From assembly GCF_010092445.1 (NCBI RefSeq), contig NZ_CP048031.1:310001-374000 (forward strand): a stretch of DNA of 64,000 nt, read 5' to 3'. A model generated the notes under the pieces. The model did not search any database, was not told the DNA's origin, and was given only the letters and a program-made list of their open reading frames with translations. The position numbers and the translations under genes are program-made. The DNA is from Shewanella sp. Arc9-LZ. Lineage in GTDB: Bacteria > Pseudomonadota > Gammaproteobacteria > Enterobacterales > Shewanellaceae. Positions 1-8,669 of this stretch are shown here, in pieces. Numbering within the stretch: position 1 is the first letter of the stretch; every line of letters begins with the position of its first letter.

Positions 1-75
1 GATGCCTGCAATGGAGTCGCATCACACTCAACATTAGTCGTCAGCGCTAACGCCGAATCAATTAGCGTGCAGTGA
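1..75 (+). CDS. C-terminal end of an unidentified protein (partial)
   Basis: An open frame enters from the left edge and runs 24 codons to a TGA at 73-75. The visible residues are rich in Ser, Val and Ala, ending in ESISVQ. Too little is present to name a family. In other Shewanella a different gene neighbours cymA, so context does not help. It could be a secreted or surface protein tail, but that is a guess. Confidence 0.4.
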   Translation, partial: DACNGVASHSTLVVSANAESISVQ

Positions 76-198
76 GTGATTGTTTCACTAATATTTGGCA
101 GGAGATAAATGTTATCTCCTGCATTTATCTACCACCGCTGTTGTTAATTTTTGCTCTTCAGTGTTATTCGCTACTAGTGAAGGGCGAAGGCTAATACT

Positions 199-298
199 TA
201 AATTCAAAATCAAATTTAAAATCAAATTTAAAATCAAATTTAAAATCAAATTTAAAATCAAATTTAAAATCAAATTTAAAATCAAATTTAAAATCAAA
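199..298. repeat. 12-bp AT-rich tandem repeat, about 7.75 copies
   Basis: From 206 the unit AAAATCAAATTT repeats head to tail, seven perfect copies to 289 and a partial copy to 298, with a degenerate half unit before it. Because 12 is a multiple of three, both strands stay open and give low-complexity peptides (FKIK and NLIL repeats) that are not genes. The rest of the 76-554 gap holds AT-rich DNA and the cymA leader. Such arrays vary in copy number by replication slippage. Confidence 0.93.
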
Positions 299-554
299 AA
301 CAAATTTGGACACTGACAAGTTCACTCTTTTACTCAACGTTATCTTTATTGGCCACTTCGTTGACCTGATCCAGTAATTGATCATTATTTCGGTACGGCA
401 TGTGCAAAAGTCGAGATCTAGCTCGCATTTTAGACATATTTTAGATAAACAATTCTCAAAATGGCGACTAAAATCAATTTTATAATTTCGAATAATCCTA
501 AACTAGACTTATAAATATTAGAAATTCCTTTTTTGCTATTACGGAGATTGAACA

Positions 555-1118
555 ATGAACTGGCGTGCACTATTTAAACCAAGCGCGAAGTACTCGATTA
601 TTGCCCTTATTGTGGTTGGTGTAATTGTGGGTGTCGTAGGTTATTTCGCAACACAACAAACTTTACATGCAACAAGTAGCGATGCTTTTTGTATGACATG
701 TCACCGTGACCACTCGTTAAGAGAAGAGGTTATGGCGTCAGCCCATGGTGGTGGTAGAGCAGGTGTCACAGTACAATGTCAAGATTGTCACTTACCACAT
801 GGCCCATTTGATTATTTAGTTAAAAAAATCATTGTTTCTAAGGACATTATTGGCTTGATGACCATTGATGGCTTTATGACGCAAGAATGGTTAGATGAAA
901 ACCGTAAAGAACAAGCTGATTTAGCATTAGAATACTTCCGCAGTAATGATTCGGCTAACTGTCAGCATTGCCACACTCGTATTTATGAAGATCAGCCTGA
1001 TACGATGAAGAAAATGGCCGTAAGAATGCACAGTATGAACTTTAAAAAAGCACCAGAAGACAGAAAGACCTGTGTCGATTGTCATAAAGGTGTCGCGCAT
1101 CCTTACCCTAAAAAGTAA
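555..1118 (+). CDS. cymA: CymA, tetraheme c-type quinol dehydrogenase (NapC/NirT family)
   Basis: Inner-membrane, periplasm-facing cytochrome that oxidises menaquinol and passes electrons to periplasmic and outer-membrane reductases (fumarate, nitrate, DMSO, metal oxides) in Shewanella. The 187-residue length equals CymA of S. oneidensis. One N-terminal anchor (about residues 14-34) is followed by four CxxCH haem motifs (CMTCH, CQDCH, CQHCH, CVDCH). The start ATG has GGAG 9 bases upstream. It is monocistronic, with a terminator 24 bases after the stop. Recognition is by overall sequence, including the MNWRALFKPSAKYS start and the GVAHPYPK end. NrfH and NapC are relatives, but the match to CymA is far closer. 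Confidence 0.96.
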   Translation: MNWRALFKPSAKYSIIALIVVGVIVGVVGYFATQQTLHATSSDAFCMTCHRDHSLREEVMASAHGGGRAGVTVQCQDCHLPHGPFDYLVKKIIVSKDIIGLMTIDGFMTQEWLDENRKEQADLALEYFRSNDSANCQHCHTRIYEDQPDTMKKMAVRMHSMNFKKAPEDRKTCVDCHKGVAHPYPKK

Positions 1119-1141
1119 TGTGCCGATGTTGTTAACTAAAA

Positions 1142-1168
1142 AACCTCGTTAAATAACGAGGTTTTTTT
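1142..1168 (+). terminator. Rho-independent terminator of cymA
   Basis: A perfect 9-bp stem (AACCTCGTT, loop AAAT, AACGAGGTT) is followed by a run of T. It lies 24 bases after the cymA stop and before the convergent DUF1145 gene. Confidence 0.88.
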
Positions 1169-1199
1169 ATGCCAATGTCTCAGATAATCGTCATTTTTA

Positions 1200-1499
1200 T
1201 TATTTGTTGCTGCGGTTAACAAGCGGGCTAGCGTACTGTGAATGATGTTGCTCAAATAGTGCAAATACTCCCCACAGCAAAATCGCCCGATAATGTGCCG
1301 CAGGTATACTGTTTCGGAAATTTTTTAAGCGTGTGAGTAGCACAAATAACATGTGCATTGCCGCGGTTATAAAGGCAAACGTATTAATAAACAGCGATAC
1401 ATCAGGGCTGAAAATAAACAAGCCGTAAGCCACCAAACACCACATCGACAAAGTGGCCGTTTTACCAATTAGTATAATATCGTGTATTGATATAGGCAT
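1200..1499 (-). CDS. DUF1145 family small membrane protein (YhhL-like)
   Basis: A 99-residue hydrophobic protein with three likely membrane segments (about residues 8-30, 33-54, 68-85). The size, the hydropathy and its position directly after rsmD match the DUF1145/YhhL family, which sits beside rsmD in many gammaproteobacteria. The biochemical function is unknown. It is probably co-transcribed with rsmD, whose stop lies 4 bases upstream of this start. Confidence 0.75.
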   Translation of the reverse strand: MPISIHDIILIGKTATLSMWCLVAYGLFIFSPDVSLFINTFAFITAAMHMLFVLLTRLKNFRNSIPAAHYRAILLWGVFALFEQHHSQYASPLVNRSNK

Positions 1500-1503
1500 T
1501 AAC

Positions 1504-2103
1504 TTAATCTGCCGATAATTCGGTATTGTTCGACTGATATTGGTACAGTCGATAACATACTTGACCTGCCTTTTTTTCTTTTAAGGCAACCCAGGTTGCT
1601 GGCACATTGACTGAGGTTAATTCTGATTCGGTTTCGAGATAAATTTGTGCATTGGGGTTTAACCATTGATGTTGCATCAATAACTCAATGGTTTTGTTTA
1701 CTAAATCTTTACGAAATGGTGGATCGATAAACACAATATCAAAACCACTGGGTGTGCCTTTAGCAAGCACTTGTAAACTGTCGGCATTAATAACCTGTGC
1801 ATTTTGACATTGCAGGGTGGCAAGGTTTTGTTTCAACTGATTAGCAGCATTTTTTTGCAGTTCAATTATGGTAGCAAAACTGGCATAACGGGATAAAGCT
1901 TCAAGGCATAAAGCACCGCTGCCGGCAAAGCAATCGAGTACTCTGGCACCACGGATATCGTTGGCAAGCCAATTAAATAAGGTCTCGCGGACGCGATCAG
2001 TTGTTGGGCGTAAACCTTCAAGATCATGGATCGGTAGCTTACGAGATCGCCATTGACCTGAAATAATCCGCACCTGACCGCTGCTGGTATTTTTTTTAGC
2101 CAT
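1504..2103 (-). CDS. rsmD: RsmD, 16S rRNA (guanine-966-N2) methyltransferase
   Basis: Methylates N2 of G966 in 16S rRNA using S-adenosylmethionine, in the cytoplasm during 30S assembly. Visible motifs are VRIISGQWRSRKL at the N-terminus, PTTDRVRETLFNWL, the SAM-binding loop VLDCFAGSGALCLEALSR and the catalytic motif IDPPF. I chose the ATG at 2103 because GAGGG lies just upstream and the family begins near there; a longer frame from 2130 adds nine unconserved residues. Divergent from ftsY, as in E. coli. Confidence 0.93.
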   Translation of the reverse strand: MAKKNTSSGQVRIISGQWRSRKLPIHDLEGLRPTTDRVRETLFNWLANDIRGARVLDCFAGSGALCLEALSRYASFATIIELQKNAANQLKQNLATLQCQNAQVINADSLQVLAKGTPSGFDIVFIDPPFRKDLVNKTIELLMQHQWLNPNAQIYLETESELTSVNVPATWVALKEKKAGQVCYRLYQYQSNNTELSAD

Positions 2104-2284
2104 CTCACCCTCGTGATTTTGCCTGAACAAAGAAAATAGAAAGTGGTAGACTATGCCACAATCTGAACCGCCGTTATTTTATATCAAACTTGTGATTAAA
2201 TGTGAGTATTCATCATTTTACTGGTTAGAGATGCAACAAACGGCTTCAACTGAATTTTTAAGCATATAAATACTGGTAGCAAAC

Positions 2285-4063
2285 ATGGCAAAGAAAGGTT
2301 TTTTTTCCTGGTTTCGTAAAGATAAGCCCGTCCCTGAAGTTGAAGAACAGCAACAACTCGATATTGATGCGGAAAATGAAGTTGCAACAGAGTCTGCTGA
2401 CCAAACCCAACAAGCTGAGCTGCAAAAGCAAACTGAAGCAACAGCGCGTCTAGATGTTGAGCGTTTTGAGCAAGAACGTCTCGAAAGCGAACGCGCAGAA
2501 CAAGCGCATATCGACACTGGGCGTATTGCCGCGGATAAGTTAGCTGCTGATGTTTTAACTTCAGAAAAGCTAGCCGTTGAGCAGGCAGAGAAACAAAAGC
2601 AAGCACAAGAGACTCAGCGTTTAGAAACTGAACGCTTAGAAGCCGAACGTATTGAACAACTTCGTCTTGAACAGCTTGATCTAGAAAATAAGCGTCTTGA
2701 GCAAGAGCGTGTCGACAGTGAACGAGTAGAACAAGCCCGTATCGATGCTGAGCGTATTGCTGCAGAAAAGCTAGTCGCTGAGCAGGCTGAGCAACAAAAG
2801 CAAGCACAAGAGATTCAGCGTTTAGAAACTGAACGTTTAGAAGCCGAACGTGCTGAACAGATTCGTCTTGAACAGCTTCATCTAGAAACGAAGCGTCTTG
2901 AGCAAGAGCATATCGACAATGAACGAGCAGAACAAGCCCGTGTCGATGCTGAACGTATTGCTGCAGAAACGTTAGCAGCTGAAGCCTTAGCAACCGAAGC
3001 TTTAGCTACAGAACTAGCCGCACAGCAATTAGCAGAGCAGCAATTAGCAGAACAACAGGCAGCCGAGCAACAAGCACCGATAGAGTCTATTGAGTTAGCA
3101 CAACAAGATGAACCGCAAGCTAAACCACAAAAAGAGGGTATGTTTGCCCGCTTAAAACGTGGCTTAATGCGCACCAGTGAGAATATTGGTTCTGGCTTCA
3201 TTGGCTTATTTCGCGGTAAAAAAATTAATGATGAGTTATTTGAAGAACTCGAAGAACAATTGTTAATCGCTGATGTGGGTGTCGAAACCACCAATAAATT
3301 AATTAAAAGCCTGACCGAGCATGCATCACGTAAGCAACTTAAAGATGCAGAAGCACTTTATGATTTAATGCGTGAAGAAATGCAAAAAATGCTCGATCCG
3401 GTAGCCATTCCTTTAGTTCCCGATAACGCCAATGGCCCGTTTGTCATTCTTATGATTGGTGTCAATGGTGTGGGTAAAACCACCACAATTGGTAAACTGG
3501 CTAAACAGTACCAAAGCCAAGGTAAATCTGTCATGTTAGCAGCCGGTGATACCTTCCGCGCAGCAGCCGTTGAGCAGTTACAAGTGTGGGGACAACGCAA
3601 TAATATTCCGGTCGTGGCCCAACATACTGGCGCAGACAGTGCTTCAGTCATATTTGATGCCTTGCAAGCCGCTAAAGCGCGTAAAGTAGACGTATTAATT
3701 GCTGATACAGCAGGACGTTTGCAAAACAAAAGTCACTTAATGGAAGAGTTGAAGAAGGTCGTGCGAGTGATGAAAAAACTCGACCCAGATTCGCCCCATG
3801 AAGTCATGCTAACGTTAGATGCCAGCACTGGTCAGAATGCTATTAGCCAAGCACAGTTGTTTAAAGAGGCGGTTGGCGTGACGGGGATTACCATCAGTAA
3901 ATTAGATGGTACCGCCAAAGGTGGGGTGATTTTTGCGATTGCCGATAAGTTTTCTATTCCTATTCGTCATATTGGTGTCGGTGAGCAAATTGATGATTTG
4001 CGTACTTTTAACTCCAATGACTTTATTGAAGCATTATTTAGCCAGGATAAAACGGACCAATAA
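2285..4063 (+). CDS. ftsY: FtsY, signal recognition particle receptor GTPase
   Basis: Receptor that docks the SRP-ribosome complex at the inner membrane and drives GTP-dependent transfer to SecYEG. The C-terminal NG domain spans about residues 286-592: P-loop GVNGVGKTTT near 392, DTFRAAAVEQL, DTAGR near 473 and SKLDGTAKGG near 538. The first 285 residues form a long acidic Glu/Gln/Ala/Arg coiled-coil A domain with internal repeats, longer than E. coli FtsY (592 against 497 residues). First gene of an ftsY-ftsE-ftsX operon; ftsE starts 3 bases after the stop. Confidence 0.97.
   Translation: MAKKGFFSWFRKDKPVPEVEEQQQLDIDAENEVATESADQTQQAELQKQTEATARLDVERFEQERLESERAEQAHIDTGRIAADKLAADVLTSEKLAVEQAEKQKQAQETQRLETERLEAERIEQLRLEQLDLENKRLEQERVDSERVEQARIDAERIAAEKLVAEQAEQQKQAQEIQRLETERLEAERAEQIRLEQLHLETKRLEQEHIDNERAEQARVDAERIAAETLAAEALATEALATELAAQQLAEQQLAEQQAAEQQAPIESIELAQQDEPQAKPQKEGMFARLKRGLMRTSENIGSGFIGLFRGKKINDELFEELEEQLLIADVGVETTNKLIKSLTEHASRKQLKDAEALYDLMREEMQKMLDPVAIPLVPDNANGPFVILMIGVNGVGKTTTIGKLAKQYQSQGKSVMLAAGDTFRAAAVEQLQVWGQRNNIPVVAQHTGADSASVIFDALQAAKARKVDVLIADTAGRLQNKSHLMEELKKVVRVMKKLDPDSPHEVMLTLDASTGQNAISQAQLFKEAVGVTGITISKLDGTAKGGVIFAIADKFSIPIRHIGVGEQIDDLRTFNSNDFIEALFSQDKTDQ
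2495..2970 (+). repeat. Internal repeats in the FtsY acidic domain (201-bp and 231-bp periods)
   Basis: The block starting GCAGAACAAGC at 2495 recurs at 2726 (231 bp later) and at 2927 (201 bp after that). The stretch from 2581 is closely copied from 2782. Both periods are multiples of three, so the reading frame of ftsY is kept and the protein gains 67- and 77-residue repeats. Units differ by point changes, which indicates an older duplication rather than an assembly error. Confidence 0.85.
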
Positions 4064-4066
4064 TTT

Positions 4067-4756
4067 ATGATCCAATTTGAGCAGGTCAGTAAAATCTATG
4101 CTGGAGGCCAAAAGGCCCTTATGGATGTCAACTTTCACCTTCGACAAGGTGAAATGGCTTTTTTAACCGGCCATTCTGGTGCGGGTAAAAGTACCTTGCT
4201 CAAACTTATTACGGTTATTGAACGTGCTACGGCAGGTAAGGTGTCTATTAATGGGCATAACATTGCCAATGTAGGGCCAAAACATGTGCCCTATTTACGT
4301 CGCAATATTGGGGTGATCTTCCAAAATCATCACTTGTTGATGGATAAAACCGTATTTGACAATATTGCCTTGCCGTTAGTGATCGAAGGTTTCACCCATG
4401 GCGAAATTCGTAAGCGTGTTGCTGGCGCACTCGACATGGTGGGTTTATATGGCAAAGAACGGCATTTGCCGATAATGCTGTCGGGTGGTGAACAACAACG
4501 AGTCGGCATTGCCCGCGCTATTGTTAACAAGCCACCACTGTTGTTGGCCGATGAACCTACGGGTAACTTAGACCCTAAATTATCGATGGATATTTTACGC
4601 TTATTCGAAGCCTTTAATGACTCGGGTACTAGCGTGCTAATTGCCACCCATGATTTAGGCCTTATTGCGCGCATGAAATATCGCACTTTTACTCTGCGTG
4701 AAGGACGTATGCTCGGTGGAGAACGTTCTACTGCTGGTGGGGAGACAATACGATGA
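4067..4756 (+). CDS. ftsE: FtsE, cell-division ABC transporter ATPase
   Basis: ATPase of the FtsEX complex, which couples ATP hydrolysis at the septum to activation of periplasmic peptidoglycan hydrolases through EnvC-type adaptors. The 229-residue protein has Walker A GHSGAGKST, signature LSGGEQQR, Walker B LLLADEPTG and the switch histidine in ATHD. It starts 3 bases after the ftsY stop and its stop overlaps the ftsX start as ATGA, so the three genes are translationally coupled. Confidence 0.96.
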   Translation: MIQFEQVSKIYAGGQKALMDVNFHLRQGEMAFLTGHSGAGKSTLLKLITVIERATAGKVSINGHNIANVGPKHVPYLRRNIGVIFQNHHLLMDKTVFDNIALPLVIEGFTHGEIRKRVAGALDMVGLYGKERHLPIMLSGGEQQRVGIARAIVNKPPLLLADEPTGNLDPKLSMDILRLFEAFNDSGTSVLIATHDLGLIARMKYRTFTLREGRMLGGERSTAGGETIR

Positions 4757-5718
4757 GTAAAAAAGTGAATATTACTCAGAGTAAATTACCTTTAAGCGGT
4801 CGTATTGTGATGTTTTTTATTCGCCATGTGCAACAAGGCATGTCGAGTATGGGAGAACTTTGGCGCAGCCCTGTTTCATCCATTATGACCATGGCAGTAT
4901 TGGGCGTGAGTTTAAGTTTACCGGCGGCATTGCAGGTACTGGTAAAAAATGCTGAAAACATCACTCAATCTTGGAACAGTGCCGCTGAAATTTCGTTATT
5001 TATTAATAAAGGCCGCAGTGAGCAATCCATTCAAAGTTTGTTGTCGCGTATCAAAGCATTCCGCGAGGTTGAATCGGTCACTTATATTAGTCGCGATCAA
5101 GCATTAGAAGAGTTTCAACGTTTATCTGGTTTTGGTGAGGCGTTGTCATATTTAGATGAAAACCCACTACCTGCAGTCGTTACGGTAACGCCTTCGCTTA
5201 AGTATTCTAGTCCCACAGGGGCGCGTGAGTTACTGGTAAAATTAGAACGTGAATCCGAAGTTAACTTTGGTCGTTTAGATATTGAATGGTTAGAGCGTCT
5301 GCAGGCATTACTTAAATTACTTGAAAAAACAGTGTTGGCCATTGCTGCCTTGCTGGTTCTTGCGGTGGTGTTAGTTATTGGCAATACCATTCGGCTTGCG
5401 ATTATGAACCGTCGAACCGAAATTGAAGTAATGAAGCTAGTGGGTGCAACCGAAGCCTTTATTCAACGTCCGTTTTTATATACTGGAATTTGGTATGGGG
5501 TCATCGGTGGCATTTTGGCTTGGCTCATTATTAATGTGTTAGTGTGGTATCTCGATGGTGCCTTAGCAGAGTTACTGGGATTATATGGCAGTGAATTAAC
5601 CATCCAGTCATTAACATTTTCAGAGTTGATTAAACTGGTGTTATTGGCATCATTCTTAGGCTGGTTTGGCTCATATTTATCTGTACGACAACACTTACGT
5701 AGCATTGAACCGTCATAA
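4753..5718 (+). CDS. ftsX: FtsX, cell-division permease subunit
   Basis: Integral membrane partner of FtsE. The 321 residues show a cytoplasmic N-terminus, a first membrane segment (about 45-65), a periplasmic domain (about 70-190) and three C-terminal membrane segments, the FtsX/MacB-type fold. The motif NRRTEIEVMKLVGAT is typical of the family. Starts inside the ftsE stop (ATGA). Confidence 0.95.
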   Translation: MSKKVNITQSKLPLSGRIVMFFIRHVQQGMSSMGELWRSPVSSIMTMAVLGVSLSLPAALQVLVKNAENITQSWNSAAEISLFINKGRSEQSIQSLLSRIKAFREVESVTYISRDQALEEFQRLSGFGEALSYLDENPLPAVVTVTPSLKYSSPTGARELLVKLERESEVNFGRLDIEWLERLQALLKLLEKTVLAIAALLVLAVVLVIGNTIRLAIMNRRTEIEVMKLVGATEAFIQRPFLYTGIWYGVIGGILAWLIINVLVWYLDGALAELLGLYGSELTIQSLTFSELIKLVLLASFLGWFGSYLSVRQHLRSIEPS

Positions 5719-5962
5719 TTGCAGGCGTATAATGAAGCTTAAGCCTTAATAATGAACGTTTGTTCACTTGCATTGCGATAGCCTTGCGGTAAAAATGTTC
5801 ATCTAGTAGAACCTTATTTGACATATGATGTCATATAGTTGATAGTTTATCGGCTAAATCGAGTTAGCTCTCTTGTGTTGTGAACCAAGAGACCTTATTC
5901 ATCGTACAGAATCATCGTACCGAGTTAGCTGAAATATATTTTTGAATGTAGTAGGAGAGCGA

Positions 5963-6820
5963 ATGACTTATCAAACGCAATCAATGGCGCTGGCGGTTCC
6001 GCATAATGCTAGTAGCCTAGAAGCGTACATCCAGTCTGTGACCAGCATCAATATGCTGGACGCCGATACAGAGTACGACATCGCCAAGCGTTTACAAGAA
6101 AATGGCGACCTACAAGCGGCAAAGCAATTAATTATGTCGCATCTTCGTTTTGTTGTGCATGTTGCGAAAGGTTATTCAGGATACGGTTTACCACAGGCAG
6201 ATCTTATTCAAGAAGGTAACATTGGCTTGATGAAAGCGGTTAAACGCTTCGACCCAGATGTTGGTGTTCGCCTTGTGTCTTTTGCGGTGCATTGGATTAA
6301 AGCTGAAATTCATGAATACGTGTTGAAAAACTGGCGTATCGTGAAAGTAGCGACCACGAAAGCACAGCGTAAATTATTCTTTAATATTCGTAAGTCTAAA
6401 AAGCGTTTAGGTTGGTTTAGTGACGCTGAAGTGACCATGGTTGCAGAGAATTTAGGTGTATCGAAAGCTGATGTGACCGAAATGGAATCACGGATGGCAG
6501 CCCAAGATCCGGCCTTCGACTTAACCAATGACAGCGATGACGATCATCATGATTTTGCCCCAGCATTATATTTAGAAGATCATTCTTCAGATGTGGCGGA
6601 TCAGGTTGAGCATGCCAATTGGGAAGCAGACTCTCAAACACGTTTATTATCAGCCATTAAAACCTTAGACGAACGTAGTCAGCATATATTACGTGCGCGT
6701 TGGTTAGATGATACTAAAGTGACTTTGCAGGAACTTGCATCGACTTATGAAGTCTCTGCTGAGCGAATCAGACAGTTAGAAAAGAATGCCATGAACAAGC
6801 TTAAATCTTGTATGGAGTAA
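5963..6820 (+). CDS. rpoH: RpoH, RNA polymerase heat-shock sigma factor (sigma-32)
   Basis: Directs RNA polymerase to heat-shock promoters for chaperones and proteases. The protein of 285 residues carries region 2 ([18 protein letters not shown]), the RpoH box region [15 protein letters not shown] that distinguishes sigma-32 from other sigma-70 members, and a region 4 helix-turn-helix ([19 protein letters not shown]). The chosen ATG at 5963 has AGGAG 5 bases upstream and gives the family start [13 protein letters not shown]; an ATG at 5942 adds seven residues. Conserved position after ftsX. Confidence 0.95.
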   Translation: MTYQTQSMALAVPHNASSLEAYIQSVTSINMLDADTEYDIAKRLQENGDLQAAKQLIMSHLRFVVHVAKGYSGYGLPQADLIQEGNIGLMKAVKRFDPDVGVRLVSFAVHWIKAEIHEYVLKNWRIVKVATTKAQRKLFFNIRKSKKRLGWFSDAEVTMVAENLGVSKADVTEMESRMAAQDPAFDLTNDSDDDHHDFAPALYLEDHSSDVADQVEHANWEADSQTRLLSAIKTLDERSQHILRARWLDDTKVTLQELASTYEVSAERIRQLEKNAMNKLKSCME

Positions 6821-6851
6821 CACTCCAGCGTATTCGATTTTGATAGATTAA

Positions 6852-6875
6852 AACCTGCTACGGCAGGTTTTTTTA
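6852..6875 (+). terminator. Rho-independent terminator of rpoH
   Basis: A 7-bp stem AACCTGC, loop TACG, GCAGGTT, then seven T residues, starting 31 bases after the rpoH stop. Confidence 0.87.
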
Positions 6876-7076
6876 TGGCTGGAATTTGATAATTTGATAA
6901 TTTGGCTGCGAAGCTTTATCAGCATTAATTGATGTTGAACTGAGATCAATCCAATGTAGACCCATTCACTTTAGAGTTAGCCAGTGTCGTATAGGTAAAT
7001 TTCGAATAAGCGAATTTAGTGCCATCAAATAGGCCGAAGCCACCGATGGTTAAGCGTTGTTGAGCAATCAATATTA

Positions 7077-8669
7077 TTATGGTGCTATTTTTGCTGCGTC
7101 TATCTGGGTTTGAATGGCGTTGATGATGCTTTTTCTTGGCACTTTTAAACCACTGGTGACGACGTCTTTTGGCCAACCAAAAAATTGTCTAGGCCGCTTG
7201 AAACGCGCCAGTGTTGATTCAACTAACTGACTCAGCTGCAGGTTAATGTTGTCGACATCAATGGCTCTTAAATCAACAGTCTTTAAGTCAACAGCCTCCA
7301 TGTTAACGGTCTCGAAATCAACTGGATTGGCATTAACGGTTTCGAGTTCAATTGCATTAGTACTATTGTCTGCGACACAATAATCAATAATGGCAGCAGG
7401 TAAGTGGCCAAAAATTGTATCGTCTAGGGCAAATACAATCGCTTGCGCGACATTGGGATGAGTTAATAATACTGCTTCAAGTTGTTCTGGATGAATGTTC
7501 TCACCGCCACAAATAAACATGTTATCCATGCGGCCTAAAATACTCAGTTGTCCCTCTGGATCTAACAGTCCTTTGTCGTGGGTACAAAACCAACCTTGAT
7601 CATCTAATGGCAAGCTTAACCCCTGGTCGGTTAAATAGCCTAAAAATAAACACTCACCTTTTACCCAAATTACCCCGTCTTTCAACCTCAGTTGTCTTGA
7701 AGGCAAAGGACAACCATGATGGCCTAATAAATTGGCTTTAGCGGTGGTAATTTGCGAGCTCATCTCTGTCATACCATAGCTGGTGTAAGCGTTAATGTGC
7801 AGGTGTTGTAGTGCATCAATAAGAGCCGGTTCTATGGCTCCGCCGCCCAACAGTAATGCGCTTACATTGGTAAACGCCGCGGGATGTTGCTGGAGTATCT
7901 GTATCGCTTGGGTTGGCACTAATGACACATGGGTGATATGGCTACTTGTTAGCTGTTCGGCCAGTGTCAATGCGGGATCTCGCAATACAATGCAGGCTCC
8001 AGCCAAAGTGCAACGATGAATAATGGCCAACCCACCAATATGAAACAGTGGTAACGATAATAGCCAAGCGTCAGACGGCGCTAAAGCAATAAACGTTGCA
8101 GCCCCTTTGGCGCTGCTCAAATGGTTAGTTAAGCAATGTACCGCAGCTTTGGGTGTTCCACTTGAACCAGATGTGAGAATAATATTGGAAGCTTGATGCG
8201 GTGATACCTCAACAGCTTGGTTGCTTAGTTGATCTACTTTTTGAGGCAGTTCAATATCGAGCCAGTAGGCAATCTCAATAGCGGTTTTTCTGCTGACGTT
8301 ATCGGTCCATAACCATTGGAGATCAAAGCGTTTGATAAGCTGATTAATCTGCACATCAGCCAATCGAGGTGACAAAGGTAAAAATATCCATCCCGCATCA
8401 ATGCATGCCCAATATAGGCAAATCATGTCAATATTATTGTGTGACACACAAGCTACAATATCGCCATGCTTAACACCTTGTGATTGCAATTGTTGCACTA
8501 CGCAGTGAACTAAACCACTTAACTGAGCATAACTGACGCGAGTCGTGGGGCAAGTATTGTTGCAAGTCTTATTACCAGTAGTGATGCTCGGATTGACGGC
8601 TTTATGGCTACTTTCAATAGCAATAGCATCTGGATGATTTAATGCTGCTTGATGCAAAGGTGACATCAT
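7077..8669 (-). CDS. menE: MenE, 2-succinylbenzoate-CoA ligase
   Basis: ANL-superfamily adenylating enzyme that activates o-succinylbenzoate with ATP and CoA in menaquinone synthesis. Seen are the nucleotide-binding loop LTSGSSGTPKAAVH (about residue 163), TSYGMTEMSSQ, the hinge region GQLSILGRMDNMFICGGENIHPEQLE and the C-terminal GLKVPRKSI lysine motif. At 530 residues it is longer than usual. Part of the excess is a four-fold 10-residue repeat at residues 441-480 inside the C-terminal subdomain; an N-terminal insertion (about 22-45) is also unusual. The start overlaps the menC stop by one base (TAATG). Last gene of menD-menH-menC-menE. Confidence 0.93.
   Translation of the reverse strand: MMSPLHQAALNHPDAIAIESSHKAVNPSITTGNKTCNNTCPTTRVSYAQLSGLVHCVVQQLQSQGVKHGDIVACVSHNNIDMICLYWACIDAGWIFLPLSPRLADVQINQLIKRFDLQWLWTDNVSRKTAIEIAYWLDIELPQKVDQLSNQAVEVSPHQASNIILTSGSSGTPKAAVHCLTNHLSSAKGAATFIALAPSDAWLLSLPLFHIGGLAIIHRCTLAGACIVLRDPALTLAEQLTSSHITHVSLVPTQAIQILQQHPAAFTNVSALLLGGGAIEPALIDALQHLHINAYTSYGMTEMSSQITTAKANLLGHHGCPLPSRQLRLKDGVIWVKGECLFLGYLTDQGLSLPLDDQGWFCTHDKGLLDPEGQLSILGRMDNMFICGGENIHPEQLEAVLLTHPNVAQAIVFALDDTIFGHLPAAIIDYCVADNSTNAIELETVNANPVDFETVNMEAVDLKTVDLRAIDVDNINLQLSQLVESTLARFKRPRQFFGWPKDVVTSGLKVPRKSIINAIQTQIDAAKIAP
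7230..7349 (-). repeat. Four imperfect 30-bp units inside menE
   Basis: Read on the minus strand this encodes four consecutive 10-residue units: ELETVNANPV, DFETVNMEAV, DLKTVDLRAI, DVDNINLQLS. The frame is kept. Units share an acidic first residue, then hydrophobic, Thr/Asn, Val/Ile, Asn/Asp. It lies in a surface region between strands of the C-terminal subdomain of an ANL enzyme. Confidence 0.8.

Noticed and set aside
95..385. Three overlapping open frames on both strands with KFKI/NLIL/FDFK repeats
   Set aside because: They exist only because a 12-bp repeat without stops spans the region; no ribosome site and pure low complexity.
2196..3294. Long open frames on the minus strand opposite ftsY
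   Set aside because: Shadows of the repetitive Glu/Gln-rich coding of ftsY; no protein-like composition or ribosome site.
6946..7176. Minus-strand frame ending in KVNGSTLD after menE
   Set aside because: Half of it overlaps menE in another frame; the rest has no recognisable domain. It might be a relic, but cannot be supported.
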